Below are positions 53,047-62,216 of a stretch of 64,000 nucleotides of DNA, in pieces. The first letter of the stretch is position 1; each line of letters opens with the position of its first letter. The stretch covers positions 2,595,001-2,659,000 of the forward strand of contig CP073344.1 in NCBI GenBank assembly GCA_024397875.1. Reading direction: 5' to 3'. The translations under genes and the position numbers were made by a program. The DNA is from Amphritea atlantica. Lineage in GTDB: Bacteria > Pseudomonadota > Gammaproteobacteria > Pseudomonadales > Balneatricaceae. A model generated the notes under the pieces. That model did not search any database. It saw only the letters and a program-made list of their open reading frames with translations, and was not told the origin of the DNA.

Positions 53047-53759
53047 CGCGAAATATCCACTGACAACAGATATCCACCACCCCAGACAGTTTTAATCAGT
53101 TCAGGGTGGGAAGGATCTGTTTCGATCTTACGGCGCAGACGACTAACCTGATTATCAATACTACGATCAAATACATCCGCCTGACGACCACGGGTAAGGT
53201 CCAGCAGTTGATCACGACTTAAAACCCGTTTGGGGTGGGCCAGAAAGGTCGATAGCAGTTTGAATTCTGAAGTGCTCAGGGGAACAGCCACGCTATCCGG
53301 TCCGATAAGTTCCCGCCGGGCAACATCCAGTTTCCAGATATCAAAACAGATAATCTCATCATCAAGCGCCTCTTTTCGTGGCGGCATCGACTCAGTACGT
53401 CTTAGCACGGCCTTAATACGGGCCAGCAGTTCACGGGGAAAGAAAGGTTTGGAAAGGTAATCATCGGCACCCATCTCCAACCCGACAACCCGGTCGGTCT
53501 GATCGGCCATCGCCGTCAGCATTATGATAGGAATCTGCCCCTGTTCACGCAGGTAGCGACACAGGGTTAAGCCATCATCACCCGGCATCATGATATCCAG
53601 GACGACCAGATCAATGGCACTGGTCTGCATCACCGCTTTCATCTCATCCCCACCGTTGGCTGATGAAACCCGGTAGCCATGCTCTGAAAGATAGCGACTG
53701 ATCAGGTCCCGGATCTCCTGATGATCATCAACAACTAAGATATGGGGAGTGCTGTTCAT
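53043..53759 (-). CDS. OmpR-family response regulator
   Basis: 238 residues: receiver domain with D11/D12 pocket and phospho-acceptor D55 (VVLDIMMPG), switch T (MLTAMA) and K (LSKPF), then a winged-helix DNA-binding domain (about 140-235; FDRSIDNQVSRLRRKIE). First gene of a two-gene operon with the histidine kinase. Several OmpR-like regulators share this form, so the regulon cannot be named. The upstream 200 bases separate it from a divergent membrane-protein gene. Confidence 0.92.
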   Translation of the reverse strand: MNSTPHILVVDDHQEIRDLISRYLSEHGYRVSSANGGDEMKAVMQTSAIDLVVLDIMMPGDDGLTLCRYLREQGQIPIIMLTAMADQTDRVVGLEMGADDYLSKPFFPRELLARIKAVLRRTESMPPRKEALDDEIICFDIWKLDVARRELIGPDSVAVPLSTSEFKLLSTFLAHPKRVLSRDQLLDLTRGRQADVFDRSIDNQVSRLRRKIETDPSHPELIKTVWGGGYLLSVDISR

Positions 53760-53964
53760 GTTACCTGTGTAATCAAATAGTTTGCTCAGTATTCAGAATA
53801 TCGTTTTTTTCAGCGCCGTCCTAACCTAAAGTGTATCAAAATGTGTCAAACAGCGGCTTGGATACGCTTTGCGACAATATCACTGTAATTGGAAAAACTT
53901 TTGAGACACTTTACCGTTGTAATATCCATACTCAATCACATCAGGACATTTACGAGGATCATTG

Positions 53965-54813
53965 ATGGAGCTGTCACTCAGCAATCCGATCGTGCAGAGC
54001 TCAATTCTGCCTTTATTTTTAAGTCTGCTTATCGCCGGAGCTCTGGGCTTCACATCGGCAAAAGGCGCCCGGATTGCAACTCTTGGGGTAGCAATCAGCG
54101 CACTGATTACGGTTATCGTTATCCAGGGTTTCAGCTTTCCGCCCAAATCGACCTCACAGAAGTTACCCTACCTGATCGCTGCCGCAGGCATGATCGGTCT
54201 GGTCTTTGATCTGCTAAAACTGCAAGGCAATCTCTGGCGACTGGCCGGTATTATACTCCCGCTAGCCACGCTTGGCTGGCTATTCGGCAGCCGCCTTGGC
54301 AGCACCCAGATTGATGGTTTCATCTATCTGGCTGCAGCACTGCTGGTTTCACTCTTCGCCTACTGGCAATTCGAAAAAAGCCGCCACCGGCTCGATAGCG
54401 GCATACAGATTCTGCTTTACTGTGCCGGGCTAGGTGCGATTTTGATGATCGGTTCTTCGGCGATGCTTTCGCAGAGTACTTTTGGGCTGATGGCCGCCGT
54501 GGGTGGTTTTCTGCTCCTGAACTGGCCTAAGTTCAGATTCCCGATGGGCGCTGCAATGGTATTTCCTATGACAACCGCGCTGGCGGCCCTGACCGCTCAA
54601 AGCCTGTTTTTTACCAAGGCCAGCGGAGTTGCGATAGCCGTGCTGATACCGGTACTCATGATCAGCTACCTGCTGCCAAAAATTCCACTACTGAAAAAAG
54701 TTTCGTCTCCGGCTATCAGGGCGATCTGCCTGACGGCTGTTGGTGTTATTCCACTGGGAGCCAGCATCCTTTGCGCCATCATGCTGACTGAAACCAGTAC
54801 CCTGGGCTATTAA
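53965..54813 (+). CDS. Hypothetical inner-membrane protein
   Basis: 282 residues from the ATG at 53965 (GAGG at a spacing of 7; the in-frame TTG one codon before is less likely). About eight hydrophobic helices cover almost the whole length, with a loop FSFPPKSTSQKLPY after the second or third helix. I do not recognise the family. It is divergent from the two-component genes and 47 bases before yceI, so a common transcript with yceI is possible. Confidence 0.65.
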   Translation: MELSLSNPIVQSSILPLFLSLLIAGALGFTSAKGARIATLGVAISALITVIVIQGFSFPPKSTSQKLPYLIAAAGMIGLVFDLLKLQGNLWRLAGIILPLATLGWLFGSRLGSTQIDGFIYLAAALLVSLFAYWQFEKSRHRLDSGIQILLYCAGLGAILMIGSSAMLSQSTFGLMAAVGGFLLLNWPKFRFPMGAAMVFPMTTALAALTAQSLFFTKASGVAIAVLIPVLMISYLLPKIPLLKKVSSPAIRAICLTAVGVIPLGASILCAIMLTETSTLGY

Positions 54814-54860
54814 CCCTTATGCTTCCCTCTCAACTAACTATTCCTACAGAGGTTCAGAAA

Positions 54861-55445
54861 ATGACTTTTAAAAAACTGCTCGGTACTTCAATTATCGCTG
54901 CAACCATGGCTGTTTCATCACTCTCTCAGGCAGCACCTGCCGAATACGAGATCGATATGGCGCACACCAATGCTCTGTTTAATGTGAACCACCTGGGCCT
55001 GTCCAATATGCTGGGCCGCTTCGATGAGCTGACAGGTTCGCTGGTGTTTGACAAAGAAAATATTGAAAACTCTAAGGTCGAGATCACTATCGCCACCGCA
55101 TCAATCAATACCTTCCATGCGAAGCGTGACGAGCACCTGAGCTCTCCTGACTTTTTCAATGCCGCGGAGTTCCCGGAGATGACGTTCTCCAGCACCTCAG
55201 TCACGAAGACGGGCGAAAACACCGCCAAACTAACCGGTGACCTGACCCTGCTGGGCGTTACCAAGCCGGTTGATCTGGATCTGACCATTAACAAAGTAGG
55301 TGAGCACCCGTTCAATAAGAAGCAGGTTGCAGGTTTCACCGCTACCGGCAATATCAAACGCAGTGATTTCGGCATGAAGTACGGTGTACCAATGATCGGC
55401 GATGACATTGCTCTGCGACTGGAAATGGAAGCCGGGCTTAAGTAA
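54861..55445 (+). CDS. YceI-family periplasmic protein
   Basis: 194 residues from the ATG at 54861 (AGAGG upstream; matches the signal peptide start MTFKKLLGTSIIAATMAVSS). The signal peptide ends near SQAAPA. The mature protein starts YEIDMAHTNALFNVNHLGLSN, the standard YceI opening, and forms the lipocalin-like barrel that binds isoprenoid or polyprenoid lipids. The sequence is complete. The family's cellular role is not settled. Confidence 0.92.
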   Translation: MTFKKLLGTSIIAATMAVSSLSQAAPAEYEIDMAHTNALFNVNHLGLSNMLGRFDELTGSLVFDKENIENSKVEITIATASINTFHAKRDEHLSSPDFFNAAEFPEMTFSSTSVTKTGENTAKLTGDLTLLGVTKPVDLDLTINKVGEHPFNKKQVAGFTATGNIKRSDFGMKYGVPMIGDDIALRLEMEAGLK

Positions 55446-55456
55446 GCCTGCAGTTA

Positions 55457-55489
55457 CGGGAAGCCCGCTCTCCCCCCCAGGGCTTCCCG
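55457..55489. other. Stem-loop between yceI and yceH
   Basis: CGGGAAGCCC (55457-55466) and GGGCTTCCCG (55480-55489) form a perfect 10-base stem around a C-rich loop. It lies between convergent genes and has no T-run, so it is a possible but atypical terminator. Confidence 0.5.
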
Positions 55490-55529
55490 GCTGACTCACA
55501 AGCACATCCTCTGGCCTCAGAGTACAAGG

Positions 55530-56183
55530 TTACTGAGCCAGTTTCTCCTCCAGCATTGCGACTGTTTTTTCAAGCTCGGCAATGCGCTGTTCAAGGCTCT
55601 CTATTCTTTCACTGCTGATACGTGTACTGGCCGCTGCCGGTGTACTATATTCCGATGGATCAGCGGCTTCCACTTCACCGCTGAACAGGTGAGCATAACG
55701 GGATTCCCGCTTACCCGGCTCCCGTGGCATCCTCACGACCAGCGGAAATTCTTCCCGTTCGCTCATCTTCTGCAATACCGCCTCAGTCTCATGTACATCG
55801 CTGAAACTGCACAAACGGTTCGTACGACTGCGCAGTTCACCCGGGGTCTGTGGCCCGCGCAAAAACAGTGTACAAACAAGCGCCAGCTCCTGCTCGCTCA
55901 ACTGTAACTTAGAAAATTCGGTGTTACAGAAACGGTGTTTGTACTTCGGTACCCGGCTGCCAAAGCTTCCCTCTTCGCGAATCAGGTGCTTACTGTTCAG
56001 CTCATCAAGCACCTCCTGTACATCCGTATCCGACAACTCCATTACCGGATCACGGTTACTTTTCTGGTTACAGGCGGTCGTCAGGGAGTTCAGCGTGAGG
56101 GGATACTGATCAGGTGTGGTTTTCTCTTTCTCAATCAGACAGCCGATAACCCGGGTTTGCAAAAGACTCAGATCCATATCCAT
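55530..56183 (-). CDS. yceH: YceH/DUF480-family protein
   Basis: 217 residues. Two winged-helix-like domains (about 1-85 and 90-170) of the DUF480 family, starting LLQTRVIGCLIEKEKTTPDQYPLTLN, and a C-terminal coiled coil (RIESLEQRIAELEKTVAMLEEKLAQ region, about 190-216). Cytoplasmic; function unknown. The ATG at 56183 has GGGG 6 bases upstream, which favours it over the ATG two codons later. Confidence 0.9.
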   Translation of the reverse strand: MDMDLSLLQTRVIGCLIEKEKTTPDQYPLTLNSLTTACNQKSNRDPVMELSDTDVQEVLDELNSKHLIREEGSFGSRVPKYKHRFCNTEFSKLQLSEQELALVCTLFLRGPQTPGELRSRTNRLCSFSDVHETEAVLQKMSEREEFPLVVRMPREPGKRESRYAHLFSGEVEAADPSEYSTPAAASTRISSERIESLEQRIAELEKTVAMLEEKLAQ

Positions 56184-56352
56184 GTTATACCCCGCTTACA
56201 AAAAATAATTAACACATTCATAAGGTTACCCTATTTCCGGAAAATGGCACCTTAATTTTTCAGACAAAATCAACTTTAACCTGCCGCGCTTAACTGGAGA
56301 TTTGCACCACTCAACTCTACACTGATTCACGAACTCAGCAGGGGATTGTAAA

Positions 56353-56985
56353 ATGCAGAAACGCTCAGTATCCGTAGAGGGTATCTATATCGGTCAACTC
56401 AATACTATTGGCCCGGACAATACCCCAACCGGAATTTTTAAAAACCTGTCTGAAAAAACGCATGAGATCACCGAGCTGGGGCTTAGTGATGATATTCAGG
56501 TGGATAAGCGCGTACATGGCGGACCGGAAAAAGCGATCTACCACTACCCTGCGGAACATTACGCGCTGTTTAAACAAGCCCTGCCCCACCTGAGTGACAG
56601 TTTCATCCCCGGCTCTATCGGTGAGAATATCTCCACCAGCGGATTAACCGATACCGAAGTCCATATTGGTGATACCTTCCGTCTTGGCAGCGCAATTGTG
56701 CAGGTATCCCAGCCCCGCCGCCCCTGCTGGAAGGTAAATCAGAAATATGGCAATGCACATATCGCCTCGCTGATTATGTCGGAGGCGATCTCTGGCTGGT
56801 ATTACCGGGTATTGGAAACCGGTGAATTGAGTCCCGGTGACACGCTTGAGTTACTTGAGAGAATGGAAAACAGTATCCCGGTTGCTGAGATCTGGCAGAT
56901 CTTTATGGCCCGCTTTGATAAAAACAGCGGTTATACACCACCGGAACATGTCCCAGGGCTTTCCGATGAATGGCGCTTTGACTAG
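56353..56985 (+). CDS. MOSC-domain protein, YiiM-like
   Basis: 210 residues. MOSC domain (about 25-165) with the motif VSQPRRPCWKVN whose cysteine would coordinate the molybdenum cofactor in this family. YiiM-type proteins reduce N-hydroxylated compounds with Moco. AGGGGATT precedes the ATG. The C-terminus carries the small extra helical part of YiiM. It converges with the sigma-54 regulator gene 12 bases on. Confidence 0.87.
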   Translation: MQKRSVSVEGIYIGQLNTIGPDNTPTGIFKNLSEKTHEITELGLSDDIQVDKRVHGGPEKAIYHYPAEHYALFKQALPHLSDSFIPGSIGENISTSGLTDTEVHIGDTFRLGSAIVQVSQPRRPCWKVNQKYGNAHIASLIMSEAISGWYYRVLETGELSPGDTLELLERMENSIPVAEIWQIFMARFDKNSGYTPPEHVPGLSDEWRFD

Positions 56986-56997
56986 CGCTTTAATACA

Positions 56998-58962
56998 TCA
57001 CGCGCCTTCCAGCTGTTTAAGCTTGCGATACAGGGTGGCGCGACTGATGCCTAACTCATTCGCGGTTGCCGAGATATTCCCCTCGTTCTGCTCCAGTACC
57101 TGCTGAATGGTTAACAGCTCACTGGTTTTTAACGTGCCGCCCGTCTGATTCAGGGCAATACTACTGCCTGTCGATGTTCCCTGGCTATTAAGTTCTTCAA
57201 GAAAATCATCACTGATATGACAGCTATCGATCTCCACTTCATTCGGTTCCATAAAGGCGATGGCCACCCGCAGAGTGGTTTCCAATTGACGGATATTACC
57301 GGGCCAGTGATAGGCTAATAACTGCACCATCAGTTCGGGTGCAAGTTCAATCTGGCGGCCATCCGGTGTCAACTGATGAAGGAAGTAGTGGATAAAATCC
57401 TCTTTATCGGTGCGATCACGGAATGCAGGAATGCGCAGGCAAACGCCGTTGAGACGGTAATAAAGATCTTCCCGGAACAAACCTTCGGCAACCAACGCTT
57501 TCAGGTCACGGTGGGAAGCACAAATCACCGCAATATCCAGCGCGATCTCATCGCCGCCGCCCAGTGGGGCGATTGTGCGTTCCTGCAACACCCGAAGCAA
57601 GCGGGCCTGCAGCGCCAGTGGCATATCACCGATCTCATCAAGAAAGAGGGTTCCTCCCTGCGCCTGTTCCAGCCGTCCAATCATGCCGCCTTTGCGGGAA
57701 CCGGTAAAAGCACCTTCCCGATATCCAAACAACTCCGATTCGATCAACCCTTCTGGAATCGAAGCACAGTTAACCGCCACAAACGGGCCACCTGTTCGAC
57801 GGCTATCCAGATGCAAGGATTTGGCCATCACCTCTTTACCGGTGCCGGTCTCCCCCTGAATCAGTACCGGTAATTCGTGGGACAGTGCCCGACTGCCCAT
57901 ACGCACACCTTTCTGTAACCGTGGATCCTGGCCGGCCAGTTCAATCAGAGACGGTGCATTCAGAGGGGCTGGTGCGGGCTTACTGCGGCCGGATTTGGCT
58001 GGCGCTTTGTAGGAGGTTGGAAAGCTATTAGGGAAATGCAGCAGTTCACAGTAGAAATCACCGCCACGGGTTCTGAGCTGCCCACGGCCTTTGCGGTGCA
58101 GATCGATCAGCAGTACTTCTGGACGCACACCAAACAGCTCTTCAAGGTTGCGCCCCACCAACTGTTCCCGCTTGCGGTTCAGTAACTGACAGATCTGCTC
58201 ATTAGCCGCCTGAATATGACCATCCAATTCCAGCGCTAACAATCCCTGCCATGAGGAACGCAGGTATTCCGGACGGCTGTGAACACTGAGAACAATATGC
58301 TGCTGGAACTGGCCGCTGAACATCCGGTTTTCAATGGAACGTACCGCCTGCTGCACCAGACTAAGATTCGGCGGCAGATCACGATTATCAGTCGGTGAAG
58401 TGAGATCCAACACCCCCAGCAGCTCCCCTTTGGGATCGGCGATAGGTGCAGAACAACAGGAAAGATAACCGATCGAATCGAGAAAGTGCTCATTACCCCT
58501 GATCATCAGGGGGGAGCGGTTAACAATGGCGGTACCCGGACCATTGGTGCCGCGCAACTCTTCGCCCCAGTTGGCCCCCGGTGCAAGCGCATAGCGGGTG
58601 GCGGAATCCAGATGCCGGGTATCGCCCTTTATCTTCAGAATCGTAGCCGATTCATCAGTCAGCATCACCAGTCCGCCATCGGAACTAAAATAGTCAACCA
58701 GCTGTTTAATCTCAGGATGAGCCGCTTCGATCAGCCCCCGGTTTTTCTCTTGCAGAGTGTCGATCCTGTCTCTGGAGAGATTTTCCAGATCGAGCGGTGC
58801 TTCACAGTTAAGTCCGGCGTTTACACTTCGCTGCCAGGAATCTTCAATCTCGCTACGTAAGACTCCACTGGGGACTTCACCTTCCTGAACAAGCCGATTA
58901 CGGGCGACCTTCACCGAGTTAAGGGGGTCAGTAGGTAACACGGAATCTATCGACTTTTTCAT
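56998..58962 (-). CDS. Sigma-54-dependent activator, AcoR type
   Basis: 654 residues from the ATG at 58962; a GTG four codons upstream is possible. Positions below are counted from that GTG. GAF-type sensor (about 80-225), PAS-like domain (about 235-320), AAA+ domain with GETGTGKE (374-381), the sigma-54 contact loop GAFTGS (421-426) and Walker B GTLFLDEIGD (441-450), and a C-terminal Fis-type helix-turn-helix (ISATANELGISRATLYRKLKQL). It should activate a -24/-12 promoter in response to a small ligand or amine-derived compound. It lies downstream of the porin and qhp genes and may control them; qhp clusters known to me often use AraC-type regulators. The target promoter lies outside or was not seen. 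Confidence 0.88.
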   Translation of the reverse strand: MKKSIDSVLPTDPLNSVKVARNRLVQEGEVPSGVLRSEIEDSWQRSVNAGLNCEAPLDLENLSRDRIDTLQEKNRGLIEAAHPEIKQLVDYFSSDGGLVMLTDESATILKIKGDTRHLDSATRYALAPGANWGEELRGTNGPGTAIVNRSPLMIRGNEHFLDSIGYLSCCSAPIADPKGELLGVLDLTSPTDNRDLPPNLSLVQQAVRSIENRMFSGQFQQHIVLSVHSRPEYLRSSWQGLLALELDGHIQAANEQICQLLNRKREQLVGRNLEELFGVRPEVLLIDLHRKGRGQLRTRGGDFYCELLHFPNSFPTSYKAPAKSGRSKPAPAPLNAPSLIELAGQDPRLQKGVRMGSRALSHELPVLIQGETGTGKEVMAKSLHLDSRRTGGPFVAVNCASIPEGLIESELFGYREGAFTGSRKGGMIGRLEQAQGGTLFLDEIGDMPLALQARLLRVLQERTIAPLGGGDEIALDIAVICASHRDLKALVAEGLFREDLYYRLNGVCLRIPAFRDRTDKEDFIHYFLHQLTPDGRQIELAPELMVQLLAYHWPGNIRQLETTLRVAIAFMEPNEVEIDSCHISDDFLEELNSQGTSTGSSIALNQTGGTLKTSELLTIQQVLEQNEGNISATANELGISRATLYRKLKQLEGA

Positions 58963-59117
58963 AGTACTGATCACTCGCCACTGCTTAATTCAACAACTCA
59001 AACACAGGTTATCAATTTTTTTACCGTATCCATATGACTATAGCAATCAAATAGTTTTCGCACTGACCGGCCTGCGGCCTTTTTTAACAGCATTTATTAA
59101 CCGCCTGTTTCAACAGC

Positions 59118-59149
59118 AAAAAGCCACGGCACCGGAAAACGGGCCGTGG
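59118..59149 (-). terminator. Rho-independent terminator after the porin gene
   Basis: CCACGGC (59124-59130) and GCCGTGG (59143-59149) pair; on the minus strand five T (59118-59122) follow after one base. It lies about 105 bases past the porin stop and before the regulator gene. A second, weaker GGCC/GGCC hairpin with T6 on the plus strand lies at 59069-59085. Confidence 0.75.
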
Positions 59150-59254
59150 AAAGCGATTAAAAGGTAACCGTGAACAACTACCTTTTTATCGCAGCTGAAG
59201 GAGCAGGACCTCCATAGCAATGAAATTAGAGTGTTTATTAGTAACTCTTTTTGA

Positions 59255-60586
59255 TTAGTAGAAATACATCAGTACGGCCTGCAGGTAGAGATTACCATCA
59301 TCATTTGACTGGTTGGCTATAACATCAGCCCCGTCAGGCTTGTAGTAACCCAGCATCGGACTGAAGACGACGTTATCGTTGATCGACCAGAGGACATACA
59401 GGTCCACTTCACTTCCCGCCAGATCAGCAGCATCCGCATCTTTACCAAAATCCCAGTACTGTAAACCAACGGTCAGATCGTCCCGGGGTTGCAACGTCAC
59501 CTCGATACGATCAACATCATTGCCGCTGTTGGCAGGACCGGCATAATTGGACGCCACCTCACCCTGGAACCAGGTGCCAAACCCCCGGGTGAAACCGAAA
59601 AACAGGGGATCAAACGCTTCGTTGTTGGCGGTCGAGCTGTCATCGCCGGAGAACTTCCCGTGACGATAGTTCAGTGTTGGCGACCAGGGCAGATCGGCAA
59701 ACGTCCAGCCGCCTTCCACATACCACGCATTCGCATCATTCTTAACCGCGGTATCACCACCGCTCTCATTGACATATTCAAATGACAGAAACAGGTTCTC
59801 TACCCCCATACTGCCCTGTCCGCGCAGACTGATGATATCCATGCCATCCCGCTGATCCCAGATGCCGAATGCAGTGCCTTTATCAACATCGAGCACCGAC
59901 ATATAACTCAGTCCCAGCGCTCCCTTGGCATCATCAACCCACTCAAGGTTAACCCCGCCAAGCTCGGTATCCTGATGGTAGGGGTTATCTGACTGCAGCC
60001 AGAACAGGTCACCCCGCACCGGACCTTCCGGATCAATTTTCAGTACCGCGGTTCTGTCGAAGCTTTTCTGCCCTGCCAGATAGTAAGCCCCACCGCGATC
60101 GACATCGATGCCCGGAATTCCCATGTCTCCCAGGCTGATTGCATCACCGGCAATGATAAAACCATCACCTAAGGTAAACTGCTGACGCCCGACTGACAGA
60201 TCAAAAACACCATTACTACTTTGCCAGCCGATAAAAGCGTTCTCTATTTTCAGCTCGCTCTCATCACCGGAGGTATACCCCCCGGCGTCACCATCACCAC
60301 CGGTGCCCAGAGCAATCACCCCCAGACCGCCATAGACGGTACCACTGCCCGTTGCATTCCGGCCAACCAGATCACCCTTGAGATAACCTTCCTGCCAGAA
60401 ATTTCCGCCATCATCGACACCGTTATAGTTCTCTTCGGTGGAGAAGACTCCGGCCATACCTTCAACATTAAACTCAACGGTTTTTCCATCCTGGTCATAA
60501 ACAGGGGCAGCCTGCACGGCTGTAGCAGTCATAAGCGCAGCCACCAGAGTGTTTAATTTCAGGAATGTGCTGTTATTCTTTTTCAT
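59255..60586 (-). CDS. Outer-membrane porin-like protein of the amine dehydrogenase cluster
   Basis: 443 residues from the ATG at 60586 (MKKNNSTFLKLNTLVAALM); the frame extends 33 codons upstream but a signal peptide begins here. Signal peptide ends near AVQAAPV. The mature sequence alternates short strands and Gly/Asp-rich loops and ends in LQAVLMYFY, the terminal aromatic signature of outer-membrane beta-barrels. It resembles alginate-export/porin-like families with about 16-18 strands. It stands 140 bases after qhpB, on the same strand, so it may pass amines into the periplasm. Substrate unknown. Confidence 0.72.
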   Translation of the reverse strand: MKKNNSTFLKLNTLVAALMTATAVQAAPVYDQDGKTVEFNVEGMAGVFSTEENYNGVDDGGNFWQEGYLKGDLVGRNATGSGTVYGGLGVIALGTGGDGDAGGYTSGDESELKIENAFIGWQSSNGVFDLSVGRQQFTLGDGFIIAGDAISLGDMGIPGIDVDRGGAYYLAGQKSFDRTAVLKIDPEGPVRGDLFWLQSDNPYHQDTELGGVNLEWVDDAKGALGLSYMSVLDVDKGTAFGIWDQRDGMDIISLRGQGSMGVENLFLSFEYVNESGGDTAVKNDANAWYVEGGWTFADLPWSPTLNYRHGKFSGDDSSTANNEAFDPLFFGFTRGFGTWFQGEVASNYAGPANSGNDVDRIEVTLQPRDDLTVGLQYWDFGKDADAADLAGSEVDLYVLWSINDNVVFSPMLGYYKPDGADVIANQSNDDGNLYLQAVLMYFY

Positions 60587-60727
60587 GCTCAGATTCCATA
60601 AAATGATTAAAAAATAGAATACGTAAATAAGGCTCAATTCAATTAACACCGGACTTTTGGCAAAGTCCCCCCCTGACAGCCTCATTTGAAGCTGTCTGAA
60701 GGGTTTTCACAGTGCTAGGAGGGTTAC

Positions 60728-61870
60728 TTAGCGAACAAATACCTGAGCCGTCGTGGTGGACATATCGCCCCCCGGCAGCTCAATCGTATTCAACCGTTCA
60801 AGCGTATCACCATCGAATACCGCAACATGGTTATGGGTACCCGCCAGATAGACTTTGCTGCCAGTCTGGTTAACGGTGACACAATAGTAGGAGTGATCCA
60901 GTTCCGCAGCTTTCAGCAGCGTCTGCTTTTCAATATCGTATTTCGCCAGCCGGTTGAGGACACCATACATAATGTTGGAATCCTTAGGCGACCGGGTGCC
61001 GGTGAAATACAGTTCAGTGATCGGGCCGAAGTCTTTGGTCTCCGTTGCCCCGGTTTCCAGATTGATATTGAAGTATCCATACAACCAGTCTGCGGTGTTC
61101 AGATCGTCAGAACCTTCCTGAAAACGAGCAGTGGTATAGAGAATGGTGAAGTCTTTAGTGGGCGTTTGCACCGCCCAGACGTTCAGAACATCCGGCTGGA
61201 CATAACGTTCCCGCTGCCAGTTACGGCTGGCAACGGCCACCTCATACTGACCCGTCTGGACATCCATCTTGTAGATATCCGCACCGGCCATATACAGGCC
61301 GCCATCCTTGCCCACCTGCATCGCCGTCACCAGACGCGGTGAGGGGAACATTCGCACCGGTTTGGCATCCATCCCCGCATCGGTGCTATAAACCGCCAAA
61401 CGGGTTGGCTGCACGACGTAATGATCCCGCTCCATCAGCGTCGGGTTCTGTACGGTGTATAGCTCTTTACCGTCATAACTCAGGGCAAACGCATAGATAG
61501 TTTTGGTCCGTTCCTGCTTGCTTTGCGCCATCTTCGCGTGGAACTTAACATCACAGGTATCCATATCCACACCGTAGATATCTTCATAACCGTTATTGAG
61601 GATATACGCAGTTTTCTTATCCGGAGCGACCTGCAGAGCACCCGGACCAAACCGTCCCGGCATATCACAGGTTTTATAGAGGGTGTCGGTTGCCAGATCC
61701 AGCACATGCATCTGATTTGGATAGTTAGCCACCACCATATATTCGTTGCCGGCTTTAAGCGCAGGTCCTTTTGCTGCCATAGCCAGGCCACCGGTTAAAG
61801 CTGTTAAACCCAGCGTTAAAGTCGTCAGCATGACAGTCATGCCGCGAGGAAGCATATTTCTTTTTCTCAT
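60728..61870 (-). CDS. qhpB: Quinohemoprotein amine dehydrogenase beta subunit
   Basis: 380 residues from the ATG at 61870 (AGGA 9 bases upstream; the ATG three codons earlier overlaps that site). The signal peptide has a basic start and ends near GLAMAA. The mature part is a seven-bladed beta-propeller, with repeated blade signatures such as VANYPNQMHVLDLATDTLYK and VYLAGTHNHVAVFDGDTLERL. It packs against QhpC and QhpA in the periplasmic enzyme that oxidises primary amines to aldehydes and passes electrons to cytochromes. It starts just after qhpC. Confidence 0.92.
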   Translation of the reverse strand: MRKRNMLPRGMTVMLTTLTLGLTALTGGLAMAAKGPALKAGNEYMVVANYPNQMHVLDLATDTLYKTCDMPGRFGPGALQVAPDKKTAYILNNGYEDIYGVDMDTCDVKFHAKMAQSKQERTKTIYAFALSYDGKELYTVQNPTLMERDHYVVQPTRLAVYSTDAGMDAKPVRMFPSPRLVTAMQVGKDGGLYMAGADIYKMDVQTGQYEVAVASRNWQRERYVQPDVLNVWAVQTPTKDFTILYTTARFQEGSDDLNTADWLYGYFNINLETGATETKDFGPITELYFTGTRSPKDSNIMYGVLNRLAKYDIEKQTLLKAAELDHSYYCVTVNQTGSKVYLAGTHNHVAVFDGDTLERLNTIELPGGDMSTTTAQVFVR

Positions 61871-61888
61871 CGTTAGCATCCTGTTCGG

Positions 61889-62215
61889 TTAGTCTTTATC
61901 AGCCGGGAACACCGTTCCCAGATTGCGCCAGTTATCAGCGGAATTCGCTGCTTTTTCATTCCAGTCCGGGTAGGTATTCATCATGTCCGGTACCTGTGCA
62001 GGCCACCAGCAGGGGTCGGCACAGCCATACAGATCCGATTCCATCGGCTGACACAGGGAGGTGACCCCACCAAAGGCATCAATTTCCCAACCGGGATCGG
62101 TGGTGGCGGTACAACCAGCGATGGACTGCATCGCGACAACTTCTTCTACCTGATCATCGGCAACGGCCTGAGTCAGAGTGTGTGCTTTGTTATTAACAGG
62201 CTTGAGATGTTTCAT
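61889..62215 (-). CDS. qhpC: Quinohemoprotein amine dehydrogenase gamma subunit (CTQ precursor)
   Basis: 108 residues from the ATG at 62215, with GGAGGG upstream and overlapping no other frame start; earlier in-frame starts lie within qhpD. A 28-residue leader without a classical signal is followed by the core. By alignment from memory with the Pseudomonas putida subunit, all modified residues are present: C65 and W71 for cysteine tryptophylquinone, and the thioether pairs C35-E44, C55-D61 and C69-D77. QhpD makes the thioether links and a protease removes the leader before export. It starts one base from the end of qhpD. Confidence 0.93.
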   Translation of the reverse strand: MKHLKPVNNKAHTLTQAVADDQVEEVVAMQSIAGCTATTDPGWEIDAFGGVTSLCQPMESDLYGCADPCWWPAQVPDMMNTYPDWNEKAANSADNWRNLGTVFPADKD

Positions 62216-62216
62216 A